NCBI GenBank assembly: GCA_024036415.1
Contig: JAMWET010000521.1
Coordinates: forward strand, 358,865 to 422,864
Length of the DNA stretch: 64,000 bases
DNA from: Prochilodus magdalenae
Taxonomy: Eukaryota; Chordata; Actinopteri; Characiformes; Prochilodontidae
Direction: 5' to 3'
The translations under genes were made by a program, and so were the position numbers. Of the stretch, positions 1 to 10,430 are shown one piece after another (the first letter of the stretch is position 1; the number at the start of each line of letters is the position of its first letter). The notes beneath the pieces are model-generated. The model worked only from the letters and a program-made list of their open reading frames with translations. It ran no database searches and was not told the DNA's origin.

Positions 1-620
1 CCTGTGTTCAGAGCCTGCCGTGTTCAGTGCCCGCCTGTGTTGAGTGTCTGCGGTGTTCAGTGCCTGCCTGTGTTCAGTGCCTGCCTGTGTTGTCTGCAGT
101 GTTCAGTGCCTGCCTGTGTTCAGTGTCTGCCTGTGTTTAGTGTCTGCAGTGTTCAGTGCCTGCCTGTGCTCAGTGCCTGCCTGTTCTGAGTGTCTGCAGT
201 GTTTAGAGTCTGCCTGTGTTCAGTGTCTGCCTGTGTTCAGTGCCTGCCTGTGTTCAGAGTCTGCAGTGTTCAGTGCCTGCCTGTGTTTAGAGTCTGCAGT
301 GTTCAGCGCCTGCCTGTGTTGAGTGTCTGCAGTGTTCAGTGCCTGCCTGTGTTCAGTGCCTGCCTGTGTTAAGTGCCTGCCTGTGTTCAGAGTCTGCAGT
401 CTTCAGTGCCTGCCTGTGTTAAGTGCCTGCCTGTGTTCAGAGTCTGCAGTGTTCAGCGCCTGCCTGTGTTGAGTGTCTGCAGTGTTCAGTGCCTGCCTGT
501 GTTAAGTGCCTGCCTGTGTTCAGAGTCTGCAGTGTTCAGCGCCTGCCTGTGTTGAGTGTCTGCAGTGTTCAGTGCCTGCCTGTGTTCAGTGCCTGCCTGT
601 GTTGAGTGTGTGCAGTGTGC
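1..620. repeat. Minisatellite, 16-17-bp units with a 50-bp higher-order period
   Basis: The stretch is built from variants of GTGTTCAGTGCCTGCCT and GTGTTCAGAGTCTGCA. In the right half the units combine into a 50-bp composite (17+17+16): GTGTTAAGTG recurs 50 bp apart near 366 and 416, then 83 bp further on. The array runs off the left edge, so its full length is unknown. Open frames through it are Cys/Val/Leu-rich readings of the repeat and are not taken as genes. Confidence 0.95.
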
Positions 621-899
621 TGCTTCGTGACAGGCCTGTTTCCCGTGTCCCGGCTCTGCGGACGGGGCGTTATCATTCCCGGCACGTTCTCCCTCCGCTG
701 GCTATCACAAATGTGCTCAAGTGCTGCTGAGCGTGGCTGACAGTCGAGACTCGGTTCTCCCGCTGCTTCCTATTTACCTAACACTAGAACTCTTCGCTGG
801 AGGAGAGAGAAAGAGGAGGGACAGTCACTGCTGTAACACAACACATTTAGAGAACCCTAACACTCAGTGGGAACCCGTGTTCTCCTGGGTCAGTAAAGA

Positions 900-1330
900 G
901 TAGAGCGGATTTAAAGGGGAACTCCACCCAGTTATCCAAATTCCAGTAGAAAGTAGTGGTTGGGATGGCTATTGGAGTTTTTCCAAGGTTCTGTGTGGAA
1001 TATTGATTGATGAATGTTCTAGATAGCTATTGGCATTTGCTGGGATTTAGTACTAGCTAACACTAACAGCTGAGGTACTATATTAACCGAGATGTAATGT
1101 TCTAGACAGTTACCGGGATTTAGTACTAGCTAACACTAACAGCTGAGGTACTATATTGACTAAGATGTAATGTTCTAGATAGTTATTGCCATTTTCTTTT
1201 GGAATGTTGGAATGTTGAAGATGGGAACATCTGGAAAACCTGTGAGGGAACTATTAGAGGTGGACGCCTGGATCCATTCACCCCCACCGGGAACAGTTCT
1301 AACTCGGTACGCTCTGTAGAACACAGCATC
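900..1330 (+). repeat. Dispersed repeat family C, with a 73-bp tandem block inside
   Basis: The left part (GGGGAACTCCACCCAG) and right part (TGGAATGTTGAAGATGG, then GTGAGGGAACTATTAGAGG and GGGAACAGTTCTAACTCGG) match the segment at about 5.93-6.6 kb and, inverted, the one at about 60.36-60.83 kb. Between them, at about 1005-1200, a ~73-bp unit (GATGTAATGTTCTAGA ... TAGTACTAGCTAACACTAAC) is repeated in tandem. The type of element is not recognised. No coding potential is visible. Confidence 0.55.
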
Positions 1331-1796
1331 ATGCCGAACCACGGTGAAGGAGTCTGTTCTACTGATGGAGTTCTCCTGTAGGCATCTCATTATGCAGAGG
1401 TGTTTGACACTGGGTTAGACTTGGCCTGGACAGCCTGTCAGAACCACCAAGCTGGAAGGGAGGAGCATGTCTCACATACTGGCCCATCATTCCCTCTAAA
1501 GCCCAGCAGGGTGCGCTGCTGTCAGTCACACCTTCTTCCAGAGTCCTTCATGAACGGCTCCAATCAGACACACAGCGATCCTGCTGAGGCTATAACCAGA
1601 GTCCTTGAAGAACTCACCATCCTCATAGCAGGCCCTGGAACCTGGACACCACCTCCTCACACAGCACACCTTCCGAGCTCTGAGCAGCAAGTCACTGCTT
1701 CACCACTAGGGGGCGACAGGCACCACAGGACAGGGGGTGGAGGCAAACCCAGGGCAAATCCTCAACACTTACAGAGAAGGAGTTATTAAATATGTA
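1331..1796. other. No gene seen
   Basis: The stretch is ordinary mixed sequence between two repeats. A 129-codon frame (1400-1789) shows no recognisable domain, and no splice sites or conserved motif were found. It is probably intergenic or intronic filler. Confidence 0.5.
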
Positions 1797-2143
1797 GGGC
1801 TTCTTTCTTTCTTTCTTTCTTTTTTCTCTCTTTCTTTCTCTCTTTCTTTTTTCTTTCTCTCTTTCATTCTCTTTCTTTCTTTCTTTCTCTCTTTCTTTCT
1901 TTTTCTTTGTCTTTCTTTCTTTTTCTTCCTTTCTTTCTCTCTTTCTTTCTCTTTTTTTCTCTTTCTTTCCTCCTTTCTTTCTCTCTTTTTTCTCTCTTTC
2001 TTTCCTTCTTTCTTTCTCTTTTTTATCTTTCTTTCTTTCTTTCTCTCTTTCTTTTTTCTTTCTCTCTCTTTCTTTTTTCTTTCTCTCTCTTTCTTTTTCT
2101 TTCTCTTTCTTTCTTTTTCTTTTTTCTTTCTTTCTTTCTTTCG
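1797..2143. repeat. Long polypyrimidine tract, (CTTT)n with CTCT and poly-T interruptions
   Basis: About 350 bp is almost pure C/T on the + strand, mainly CTTT and CTCTTT units. The Lys/Arg/Glu-rich minus-strand and Phe/Leu/Ser-rich plus-strand frames through it are artefacts of the repeat. Such homopurine-homopyrimidine tracts can form triplex (H-DNA) structures; that is known for the sequence class and was not observed here. Confidence 0.97.
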
Positions 2144-2642
2144 CACTTAAGCGCAGTAATGCCAACCAGTCACCGCTTAGACACAGTAACACTGGTGCCA
2201 TACTGCCTGAAATGTGCTTGCTGTAAAAAAGGAAAGATGCAGGTAAATTTTCAAATTTTTTTTGTCACGTCACATTTTCACAGGTGTGAAGGTGAGTGAA
2301 AAACTTAGGCACGTCGTTCCTTACAGTACTTAAATACAAAATATATACATTAGACAATAAATATATACAATAGTAAACACACAATCTCTGTTTATACTAA
2401 TATACAGTTTTATATAACAGTAATATAACGTTATGAATAAAATCTATGATATATCCAGATGTACACATTACCATATAGCACTATGGTGAGGCTGAGGTAG
2501 AAGAGAGATGCAGGGTTCATACAGGGCACAGAGTATTGATATATATTCATACACTACAGATATACAGTGTGGATGCAAGATAACAGTAGGTCAGTCTATA
2601 TGTGTATAAGTGTAAATATGCTAATGTAAAGTGCGGCTTCAG
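2144..2642. other. AT-rich, unassigned
   Basis: No exon-like segment is visible. From about 2330 on the text is rich in ATATAC, CAGTGT and GTAAATATG strings, resembling the sequence upstream of the minisatellite at 37.4-38.4 kb. It may be decayed repeat, but no boundary or terminal repeat could be found. Confidence 0.4.
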
Positions 2643-3105
2643 TCAGGGAGCGTAAAGACTGGACTCTGGAGCGATGGAAGAAGGTCATGTTGTCTGATGA
2701 GTTCAGATTTACCCTGCTCCAGAGTAATGGGGCATCAGGGTAAGAACAGAGGCGGCTGAAGTGATATACCCATCATGCCTAGTGCCTCTCGTACAAGCCT
2801 GTGGGGGCAGTGCTATGATCTGGGTTGGTTGCAGTTGGTCAGGTCCAGGATCAGCAGCGTCATGTGCCCAAAGTTCAGCTGACCACCTGAACATCCTGGA
2901 CCACCTGGCTACTCCATCAATGGACGACTTCTTCCCTGATGACACAGCCATATTCCAAGATGACAGTGCCAGGATCCATCGGGCTCAGACTGGGAAAGAG
3001 CAGCTCAGGGAGGATGAGGCGTCATTCTCACACATGGATTGGCCACCGCAGAGTCCAGACCTGAACCTCTTTGAGGGTCTTTGGGACCAACAGCCAGGGT
3101 AATAT
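2643..3105 (+). mobile_element. Tc1/mariner transposase remnant (C-terminal half)
   Basis: Broken readings of a Tc1-type DDE transposase can be followed on the + strand. They include KDWTLERWKKVMLSDEF around the first catalytic Asp, IFQDDSARIHRAQ around the second, and MDWPPQSPDLNLFEGLWD, which matches the usual PQSPDLNPIENLWD block holding the last catalytic residue. Frames shift between the blocks, there is no start and no terminal inverted repeats are seen, so this is a dead fragment. It splits a 73-bp tandem repeat family present on both sides (about 1.0-1.2 and 3.1-3.29 kb). Confidence 0.85.
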
Positions 3106-3290
3106 TAATAGAGATGTAATGTTCTAGACAGTTATTGGCATTTAGCGCTAGCTAACACCAACAGCTGGGGTAACTTGTTAATGGAAATGTAAGGTTCTAG
3201 ATAGATCTTGGCATTTAGTGCTAACTAATGCTAATGGCTGAGGTAATATATTAAAAGAGATGCCATGTTCTAGATATAACTGGTGGTAAG
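3106..3290. repeat. Second block of the ~73-bp tandem repeat
   Basis: There are three imperfect units with GATGTAATGTTCTAGA, TTGGCATTTAG and GCTAGCTAACACCAACAGCTG. They match the block at about 1005-1200. Units start near 3113, 3184 and 3260. Confidence 0.75.
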
Positions 3291-3586
3291 CGTGTAAATA
3301 TGACATTTGCCAAGTAAATAAATGTTTTATGTTAGAATGATTTCTTGAAATATGAAGAAATAATACAATTTGCTAACATAGTTCATGAGCTAGGATACTG
3401 AAAACAAGATAGGACATACCGTGCAAAAAGTGGAATACTCATAACACTCTAACAAACAACTCTAAATAAGAGACAATAAATATGTTCATTAGATTTACGA
3501 GGTTTTTCCTGTCAAAATTCCTAATGTTCCCGCCAGTGCTCCCAGCTCGGGCTGCGTCTAGAGAACTGTGTGAGGAACAAAGGCAG

Positions 3587-3797
3587 AATCCCAAATTGCT
3601 CCGTACTCCCTACCTAGTGCACTTCAAAGGTCTTAACGGCCCTCAGCACACCCAGAGCGCAATGTCTCACCACAGAGAGGCACTTTGAGTTCTACCACGA
3701 TCCATAGTGGACATACAGCACAGCATTCGGCTGCAGGAGCCAGCATTCCAGAGCTCACAGTGCACTACGTAGGGAGCAGTCAGCCGTTTGAGACCCA
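3587..3797. mobile_element. Inverted-repeat MITE-like element
   Basis: The left end CCCAAATTGCTCCGTACTCC followed by CTACCTAGTGCACT is answered at the right end by AGTGCACTACGTAGGGAGC and CGTTTGAGACCC, an imperfect inverted repeat of about 35 bp around a ~210-bp element. I recall elements with this CTAGTGCACT core as common in fish genomes. No target-site duplication was settled. It carries no gene. Confidence 0.65.
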
Positions 3798-4080
3798 GCC
3801 AGAGGGAGACGGGCACGCCGCCATGTTGGAATCACCTCGCGTCTCCCGCCTCCTCGCGCCGTTGCCAGTAGCAACAACAACAGCCGGGCTTCCTGAAGGC
3901 GAGTTTCACACAGAAACAAAACAGTGGTTCATATTTTAGACTAAACTAAAATACAGTTCGGCAGAACCGGGCTCATTTAAAGGCCTAACCCGGCCTACTT
4001 ACGGAAAAGGTCCGGGAATGTGGATGGAGTAATGGTCTGCTGTGTGCCTGAAAAGGAAGCTGAGGTGAGTGAAGTGAACC
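3798..4080. other. CpG-containing single-copy stretch
   Basis: This short stretch is locally rich in CpG (GACGGGCACGCCGCCATG, CTCCTCGCGCCGTTGCC near 3808-3866). It could be a small CpG island or a diverged repeat flank. No TATA box, exon or splice donor could be tied to it. Confidence 0.25.
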
Positions 4081-4083
4081 ATC

Positions 4084-5517
4084 TTAACCTCGATTCTGGA
4101 GTTTCAGTACTGCAGTGTAAGAGAGTCTGAGCTGCAGTTTCAGTACTGGAGTGTAAGAGAGTCTGAGCTGTAGTTTCAGTACTGCAGTGTAAGAGAGTCT
4201 GAGCTGTAGTTTCAGTACTGCAGTGTAAGAGAGTCTGAGCTGTAGTTTCAGTACTGCAGTGTAAGAGAGTCTGAGCTGTAGTTTCAGTACTGCAGTGTAA
4301 GAGAGTCTGAGCTGTAGTTTCAGTACTGCAGTGTAAGAGAGTCTGAGCTGCAGTTTCAGTACTGGAGTGTAGGAGAGTCTGAGCTGCAGTTTCAGTACTG
4401 GAGTGTAGGAGAGTCTGAGCTGTAGTTTCAGTACTGCAGTGTAAGAGAGTCTGAGCTGTAGTTTCAGTACTGGAGTGTAGGAGAGTCTGAGCTGCAGTTT
4501 CAGTACTGCAGTGTATGAGAGTCTGAGCTGTAGTTTCAGTACTGCAGTGTAAGAGAGTCTGAGCTGTAGTTTCAGTACTGTAGTGTAAGAGAGTCTGAGC
4601 TGTAGTTTCAGTACTGCAGTGTAAGAGAGTCTGAGCTGTAGTTTCAGTACTGCAGTGTAAGAGAGTCTGAGCTGCAGTTTCAGGACTGCAGTGTAAGAGA
4701 GTCTGAGCTGCAGTTTCAGTACTGCAGTGTAAGAGAGTCTGAGCTGTAGTTTCAGTACTGGAGTGTAAGAGAGTCTGAGCTGTAGTTCCAGTACTGCAGT
4801 GTAAGAGAGTCTGAGCTGTAGTTTCAGTACTGCAGTGTAAGAGAGTCTGAGCTGTAGTTCCAGTACTGCAGTGTAAGAGAGTCTGAGCTGTAGTTTCAGT
4901 ACTGCAGTGTAAGAGAGTCTGAGCTGTAGTTTCAGTACTGGAGTGTAGGAGAGTCTGAGCTGCAGTTTCAGTACTGCAGTGTAAGAGAGTCTGAGCTGTA
5001 GTTTAGTACTGGAGTGTAGGAGAGTCTGAGCTGTAGTTTCAGTACTGTAGTGTAAGAGAGTCTGAGCTGTAGTTCCAGTACTGCAGTGTAAGTGAGTCTG
5101 AGCTGTAGTTCCAGTACTGCAGTGTAAGAGAGTCTGAGCTGTAGTTTCAGTACTGCAGTGTGAGAGAGTCTGAGCTGTAGTTCCAGTACTGCAGTGTAAG
5201 AGAGTCTGAGCTGTAGTTTCAGTACTGCAGTGTAAGAGAGTCTGAGCTGTAGTTCCAGTACTGCAGTGTAAGAGAGTCTGAGCTGTAGTTTCAGTACTGC
5301 AGTGTAAGAGAGTCTGAGCTGTAGTTTCAGTACTGCAGTGTAAGAGAGTCTGAGCTGCAGTTTCAGTACTGCAGTGTAAGAGAGTCTGAGCTGTAGTTTC
5401 AGCACTGCAGTGTAAGAGAGTCTGAGCTGTAGTTTCAGTACTGCAGTGTAGGAGAGTCTGAGCTGTAGTTTCAGTGCTGGGCTGTAGGAGAGTCTGAGCT
5501 GCAGTTTCAAGCTGTAG
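4084..5517. repeat. Minisatellite, 36-bp unit, about 39-40 copies
   Basis: The unit is GAGCTGTAGTTTCAGTACTG + CAGTGTAAGAGAGTCT (36 bp), with point variants such as CAGTACTGGAGTGTAGGAGAG and a few small indels (for example near 5004). Because 36 is a multiple of three, the minus strand stays open for 548 codons, read as 12-residue repeats (LKLQLRLSYTAV, shifting to ETTAQTLLHCST after an indel). The frame shift inside the array, the lack of any flanking coding signal and the stop in every + strand unit argue for non-coding satellite. Confidence 0.95.
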
Positions 5518-5924
5518 TTGAAGTAGCCTACTCCTTATAACTTCAGTTTGAATAGGCGGGGCTAAGCAGTTGAAGTAAGTGAATTGATTGGTTTGCATGG
5601 TGAACACAGAGCAGGCTGTTGTTTTGAGTAGTGAGTACTGAGTAGTGTAACCGTGGTGAACACATGAAACCAGACACTTTTTGAGTGAGCAAACTTCAGT
5701 TCTCCGTCGGATGAAGGAGCTATAATCCAACAGGTGAAGTCAGGTTCATAAAAGGCTTTACCTTAACGCTGGCCAGCGGCGTCAGGTAGAGGTCCTAATC
5801 CGTCACCCATACTTTACACCTGTTGGCGTGTGTTAAGCTGATAATAGCTCTAACGCCACCTCCGGGAACATACTTTATTGACTCTGATAGTGATCATTAT
5901 GCACAGCTATTTTATAGCTAAAGG

Positions 5925-6600
5925 GCCGGTCCACCCTTTTTTTAAATTCAAAAAAAAAAAGAAAAGCGGGTTTGGTGTAAGGTGGTTCAGATGTTCTGTA
6001 CAGTGGTCATGATGGGAACCAAGGTTCTCCATGTGTACAACGCACATTTAGACACTTTATTTACTATGTAGAACCACCGGTGAACCCACACGTGTCTTCT
6101 GAGTATGGAATGTTGAAGATGGAAAAATAGTGAACAATAATGAATACTGTAAATGAAATAAATATGTCTAAAGAATATTCATTATTATTATTATTATTAT
6201 TGTTGTTGTTATTATTTCTTTACCTACTAGTTACTAGTTAGCTATATGTCTCCAATGTTAATTGTTTATTGTTACATAGATATTGTTACACTGCTGTACA
6301 TGTATCTCATGTTTGATTGATTTTATTAATTTACTTTATTGATCTATTTGTTGTTTTAACTGTTAGACAGAGATAAATGCTGTAATTTTTTTTTTAAACA
6401 GTGGATTTTAGAAACAGTTTAAAACTAAAGTTAAACCAAAATAATAAACCAGCATCATGCAGCATATTCATAACCACTTCATCTAATAACTGTCTGTGAG
6501 GGAGCTTTAAGAGGAGACGTCTGGTTCCATTCACCACCACTGTGAACAGTTCTGACTGGGTAGGTTTCTCCAGAACGGAGCGTTTGAAACCAAACCTCTC
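5925..6600 (+). repeat. Dispersed repeat family C, second copy, with an (ATT)n tract
   Basis: GGCCGGTCCACCC, CACGTGTCTTCTGAGTATGG, GGAATGTTGAAGATGG, GTGAGGGAGCTTTAAGAGG and GTGAACAGTTCTGACTGGG align with the copies at about 0.9-1.33 kb (same strand) and 60.36-60.83 kb (inverted). An (ATT)n microsatellite at 6180-6215 and AT-rich DNA interrupt it. The element class is unknown. Confidence 0.55.
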
Positions 6601-8480
6601 TCAGTGACTCTGTTTACATCTCAACACGTCCTTATGTGAGACTTTTGTAAGGTCCCTGAACTTCCCCTTTAAGGTGGTCCTGGCTGTGACAGTCATTTCC
6701 AAACCATTATCATAGCAAAGGCACGCGTGCTCTGCAATGAGGGCGTGACATCGAGAGATATATACCACAGGAGTCGTAAAACCGCTAAACCATAAAGAGA
6801 GAGAGGTCACCAGCATTCCGGTAGGAATTCCAAACATGCATGGCTTTCGCAAGCATCGAGCGGGTAGGGGGTGAGTTCGGAGGGGAGTGGACAGGAGAAC
6901 ATTAACCTGGGCTGCCTCGGGCAGTACGGAGAGCAGCAGGAAGCAGCGGCCCGCACAGACACCTGAAACAAGCCCCGTCCCTCCTCCTCCTCCACCTCCT
7001 CCTCCTCCCCCCGGGTGACGTCACTGCCCTTATCTCCTGCCTCTCGGCCAGCACAAAGCCGTATTTAGCTTCCAGTAATAACAGAGGGATGACCTAACGT
7101 GCCATGCTCTGGGAATACACAAAGACACTTGAAGGCTTTAAGGGACTTTCTTTATCAGATGCCCAGGTGCTGGATCTATGAGGTCCATAAGGAGTTCTGT
7201 TCAGGAGTTACGGTAAGGCTGCTTTAACGGTACTAACGGAAAGCCGCATGAGAATAGACACAGAAAGAAATGACAGTAAAGAAGAAGTACGGGCTGCTGG
7301 CTCAACGCGAGGGGCCACTAGAAGTAGAACTCCAGCTGTAAATGGACGGTAAGGTAGTTTGAGCGGTGTCAGTGGCTGCAGGTGCTGGTGAATGGTTAAT
7401 TAGTTTCTATAATAAAACTTTATCTTATCATCCGGTGGATGAAGTATGCCCACACGCCACGCTTCACCGCTGTATGCTGATCCTCGTTTACACAGCACGC
7501 TTACAGAAGCCCAAGCGGGGTTTAGCATCCTCAGCAGTGAGTTCTTAAGACAGTAAAGGAGCAGGACTACAGTATAACACGGACAGCTCGCTGAGCAGAG
7601 CCCGCCGCACCAGCGTTACCCTCTTACACAGCCTATGGCAAAACTCTGTGAGTGTGTGTTTTGTGGGAGCGCTGACCGGAGGAGGTCACAGAGTTTCTCA
7701 GCAGGAGGCCCAGCGCACACAGGGCTGAGGGCCTAGAGAATCAACCACAGGCCGTCCCTCAGCACCCTCGGCCTAATTTGCCGTCTGAACCCTGCAGCTA
7801 TTGGGTTTCACCGAGAGTGACTTTCAAAATAACAAGCTGCCAGACACCCCGGTGACATTTCAGGCCGCGGTTGTGCCGTTTGCTGTTGCCAGCGCTGCTT
7901 TTTTCTGCTGTAATTAGATTTTTGTTGAGAAGCCTGACTACTTTAACCACACTATCAGCCCCGCTCACCCCGTTACGGGCCCTTTCAGCCTGGAGCTGCC
8001 TTCTGTCAAGGCCTCCAGGACTTTCCACACCGCTCTTAGCTCACTGATATCTGGTTGCTGCGATACAAGGGCCGTAGCCTGGAGCCACACAGACGCTTAC
8101 ACTGCCTTTTCACCCACAGTAGGGTTGCTGGGCTCTGTGCAGGGCTGAAACAGTGGTGCTATAAATTGATTCAGGTACGTCACCGTGGTGATATAGTGTG
8201 TTACGTGATTACAGGCACTGCTGTGACCACCATTCGTGGAGATGCTTTCCAGTTTTTAAGTGGTATCCAAGGAAATGATGCGTAAGGATACCAAAACATT
8301 TCCAGTGAACTTCCAAAACTTGAGGTTTCACTAACAGCTCCTAACAACCACCCGGAAGCCCTGGTAGACCCACCAACACTGCCCCCATCAGACGAACTTT
8401 GAGAACTTTGATACAGAGGAGAATATCAAGTTGCTTCAGATCTGAGAACGTCCACAGATGTTTCTATCCATCCTTCCATC
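6601..8480. other. Mostly single-copy DNA without a recognised gene
   Basis: The frames here are short and show no domain. The stretch at 6840-7040 is GC- and purine/pyrimidine-skewed, with a CRE-like palindrome (separate entry). 7560-8060 looks single-copy and moderately GC-rich. No splice-flanked exon could be supported. Position upstream of akap13 exon 1 allows 5' intron or intergenic DNA. Confidence 0.4.
7015..7036 (+). promoter_or_regulatory. Candidate CRE plus GATA-type site
   Basis: A perfect CRE palindrome, GTGACGTCAC (7015-7024), lies directly after a CTCC-rich tract, with a GATA-type site (CTTATCT, AGATAAG on the other strand) a few bases further on. It lies about 10.8 kb upstream of the akap13 ATG exon. 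An 8-bp match alone is weak evidence, and activity is inference. Confidence 0.3.
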
Positions 8481-8488
8481 TTTTTCTA

Positions 8489-8912
8489 CACAGTCGAATC
8501 ACATTATTATGACCACTTCCTACTTTTAAAGGTGGCAGCATGTAGCTCACTGAGTTGGATGTGAGTCCAGCCTTGCAGGTCACGTACACCCATACACGCT
8601 GATTGGCTTCTCTGGGGCGGATGGGATCTTCCAGGAAGACCATGCGGCGTGGCACATGGCTAAAAATGCCCCGCATTGGTTGGAAGCGCATGGGCAAGAC
8701 TTCCTATACTACTATAGTACTATCCTGGCCCCCTAATTCCCCAGACTGGAACCCAGTTAAGCATCTGTGGGACGACGTTGATTGTTACTTTCAGAGATTC
8801 CTGTGAGGACCTTCCAGAACCCTACTGAGTTCACTCCCAGCATCGCCTACCTGCTGTCCATGCTGCACGCACCATTTACTCTGGATGGTCATAATAATGT
8901 GACTCAACTGTG
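8489..8912 (+). mobile_element. Internally deleted Tc1-like transposon with intact ends
   Basis: The terminal inverted repeats are CACAGTCGAATCACATTATT... and, inverted from the right end, CACAGTTGAGTCACATTATT..., about 28 bp with few mismatches. A TA lies just outside each end (8487-8488, 8913-8914), the Tc1/mariner target duplication. Inside is a C-terminal transposase fragment (SWPPNSPDWNPVKHLWDDVD) that keeps the last DDE block, but the two catalytic Asp regions are gone. It is a dead, non-autonomous 424-bp copy. Confidence 0.85.
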
Positions 8913-8914
8913 TA

Positions 8915-9494
8915 TTTTAATTGTCAGTTACTTATCACCAATTATCTGCAACTAGCTCATTACTCTCATCAGCTGATTACTTAGCAGAAACTGACCGTGA
9001 GCCTCCGAAAGGGAGTGGATGGACACATTTTCCGGGTCAGTGTTGGGAAGTCGATGAGGAGGGTGAGGGTTCCTGACGGAAGTGAGCAGAATGAAAGACA
9101 GAGCTGCTTTAGTGCGGTACGCCTTACTCATACAGAACCGGAGTACTCACCTGAATGGAGTACACTGAGAGTCATGTGATCAGCTGCCCTTTGTGTGAAC
9201 TGGCTCTGAAGTTATGTCAGTGGCTGGTTCGGCGTTGCGAGGGGCACTCGCTGCTGGAGGGGTAGTTAAACAAACCCTGTGGTTAAATATCAAGCTGTAA
9301 GCCCCTGTTTTACTAAGAGCGGACCCTTCCTCTGACACACAGATAGCGCACCCCCCCAGGGTTCACTCAACCGTGGCTAATGTGGCTCCTCGAGAGCCAA
9401 ACCCAGGCTTATTTTTAACCCCTTACTATCGCCTACGGCTCAGAAGATCTCTGGAACAGCGCTACCCAGAGGCAGTACAGACCACATAAGCTCA
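8915..9494. other. No gene seen
   Basis: Mixed sequence without a recognised repeat, domain or splice signal. Confidence 0.4.
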
Positions 9495-9679
9495 CCAGAC
9501 CAAAACAGCGCCTGCACCAGTAACAGCTGGGACTGGATTTGGCCTGGACTGGACAGGGTTCTGGATCTAGCCACATCATTGTTCAGGCACTCTCGCATCA
9601 TTTGCACAGCGGGTCTAGATTTGGTGGAGGCCTTCCCTGGAACAATTCCGAGGAGAATTCCCTGTAGACCGGGATTTTG
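9495..9679 (-). repeat. Dispersed repeat family A, 5'-truncated copy
   Basis: GCCTTCCCTGGAACAATTCC, GAGGAGAATTCCCTGTAGAC and AACAGCTGGGACTGGATTTG match, inverted, the copies at 31.15, 44.5, 52.6 and 54.2 kb. They match in the same orientation the copy at 11.68 kb. It is cut off at 9679, exactly where a TACTTAAGTA-rich element begins, so that element probably inserted into it. Confidence 0.7.
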
Positions 9680-10430
9680 GCAGTAGCGGGAAGTAACTAA
9701 GGGAAGTAACTAAGTACTTAAGTGTTTTTAATGTATCGATACTGTACTTAAGTATTTCCATTTTTGGACGACGTACTTTAACTCCACCACATTTCCAATC
9801 TAGTACTGTTTCCACTTTTGGGAAATCTGTAGTTCCTTTTGGAGGTCTCTTTGTACAGAAATTTAGGACATTCTGTAATAAATCATGCCCGTTACTTTCT
9901 TAAACATCTGAAGGTACATACTCTAGTACTGTCTCCATACTTAAGTACATCACTCTGCATACTTTATCTGAAGGTACAACTTTATCTGTAGTTCCTTTTG
10001 GAGTCCTCTCGGTAGACACTCTCTACTTAAGTACCAGAAAATAATAATTAAGGACATTTGAATCTGTTTGTAGATCCGTCAATAATATGCATGCCATCCA
10101 GGAGCCTGAAGTTACTACCACCTTGGAGTTATTTCCCACATACTGGGATATATTTAAGTACATCTAGGTTACTTCAAGTGTGACATTACAGCCCCGTGAA
10201 GTACTGGTCTGTTAGCATATTGCAGATGAGTAAATACTGTGATATCAATATTACAGACTTAAGTACTCATCTGAAAGGTACATAGTCTCTTTAGTACTGG
10301 TCAAATTAAACTCTCACAAATTCTGGTCCCGGCTAATGCATACTTAAGTACATCCTGTTACTGAAGGTAACCAAATACAACATACTTTATTTGATGCCAC
10401 TGTTACTCTAGTAGTCATACCTTAAACAAC
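9680..10430. mobile_element. Degenerate TACTTAAGTA-rich element (relative of the hAT-like element at 24 kb)
   Basis: The sequence begins CAGTAGCGGGAAGTAACTAA and continues with TACTGTACTTAAGTATTTCC, GGACGACGTACTTTAACTCC, GTAGTTCCTTTTGGAG and repeated ACTTAAGTACATC and TTTAGTACTG strings. The same order occurs in the element at 24030-25499, but here the 47-bp units are strongly diverged. The right end was not located precisely. Confidence 0.6.

Noticed and set aside
1692..2299. Lys/Arg/Glu-rich and Phe/Leu/Ser-rich frames
   Set aside because: Readings of the two strands of a CTTT tract.
4084..5730. 548-codon minus-strand frame as a repeat-protein gene
   Set aside because: It is a 36-bp minisatellite read in frame. 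The repeat register shifts midway, and there is no flanking coding or splice signal.
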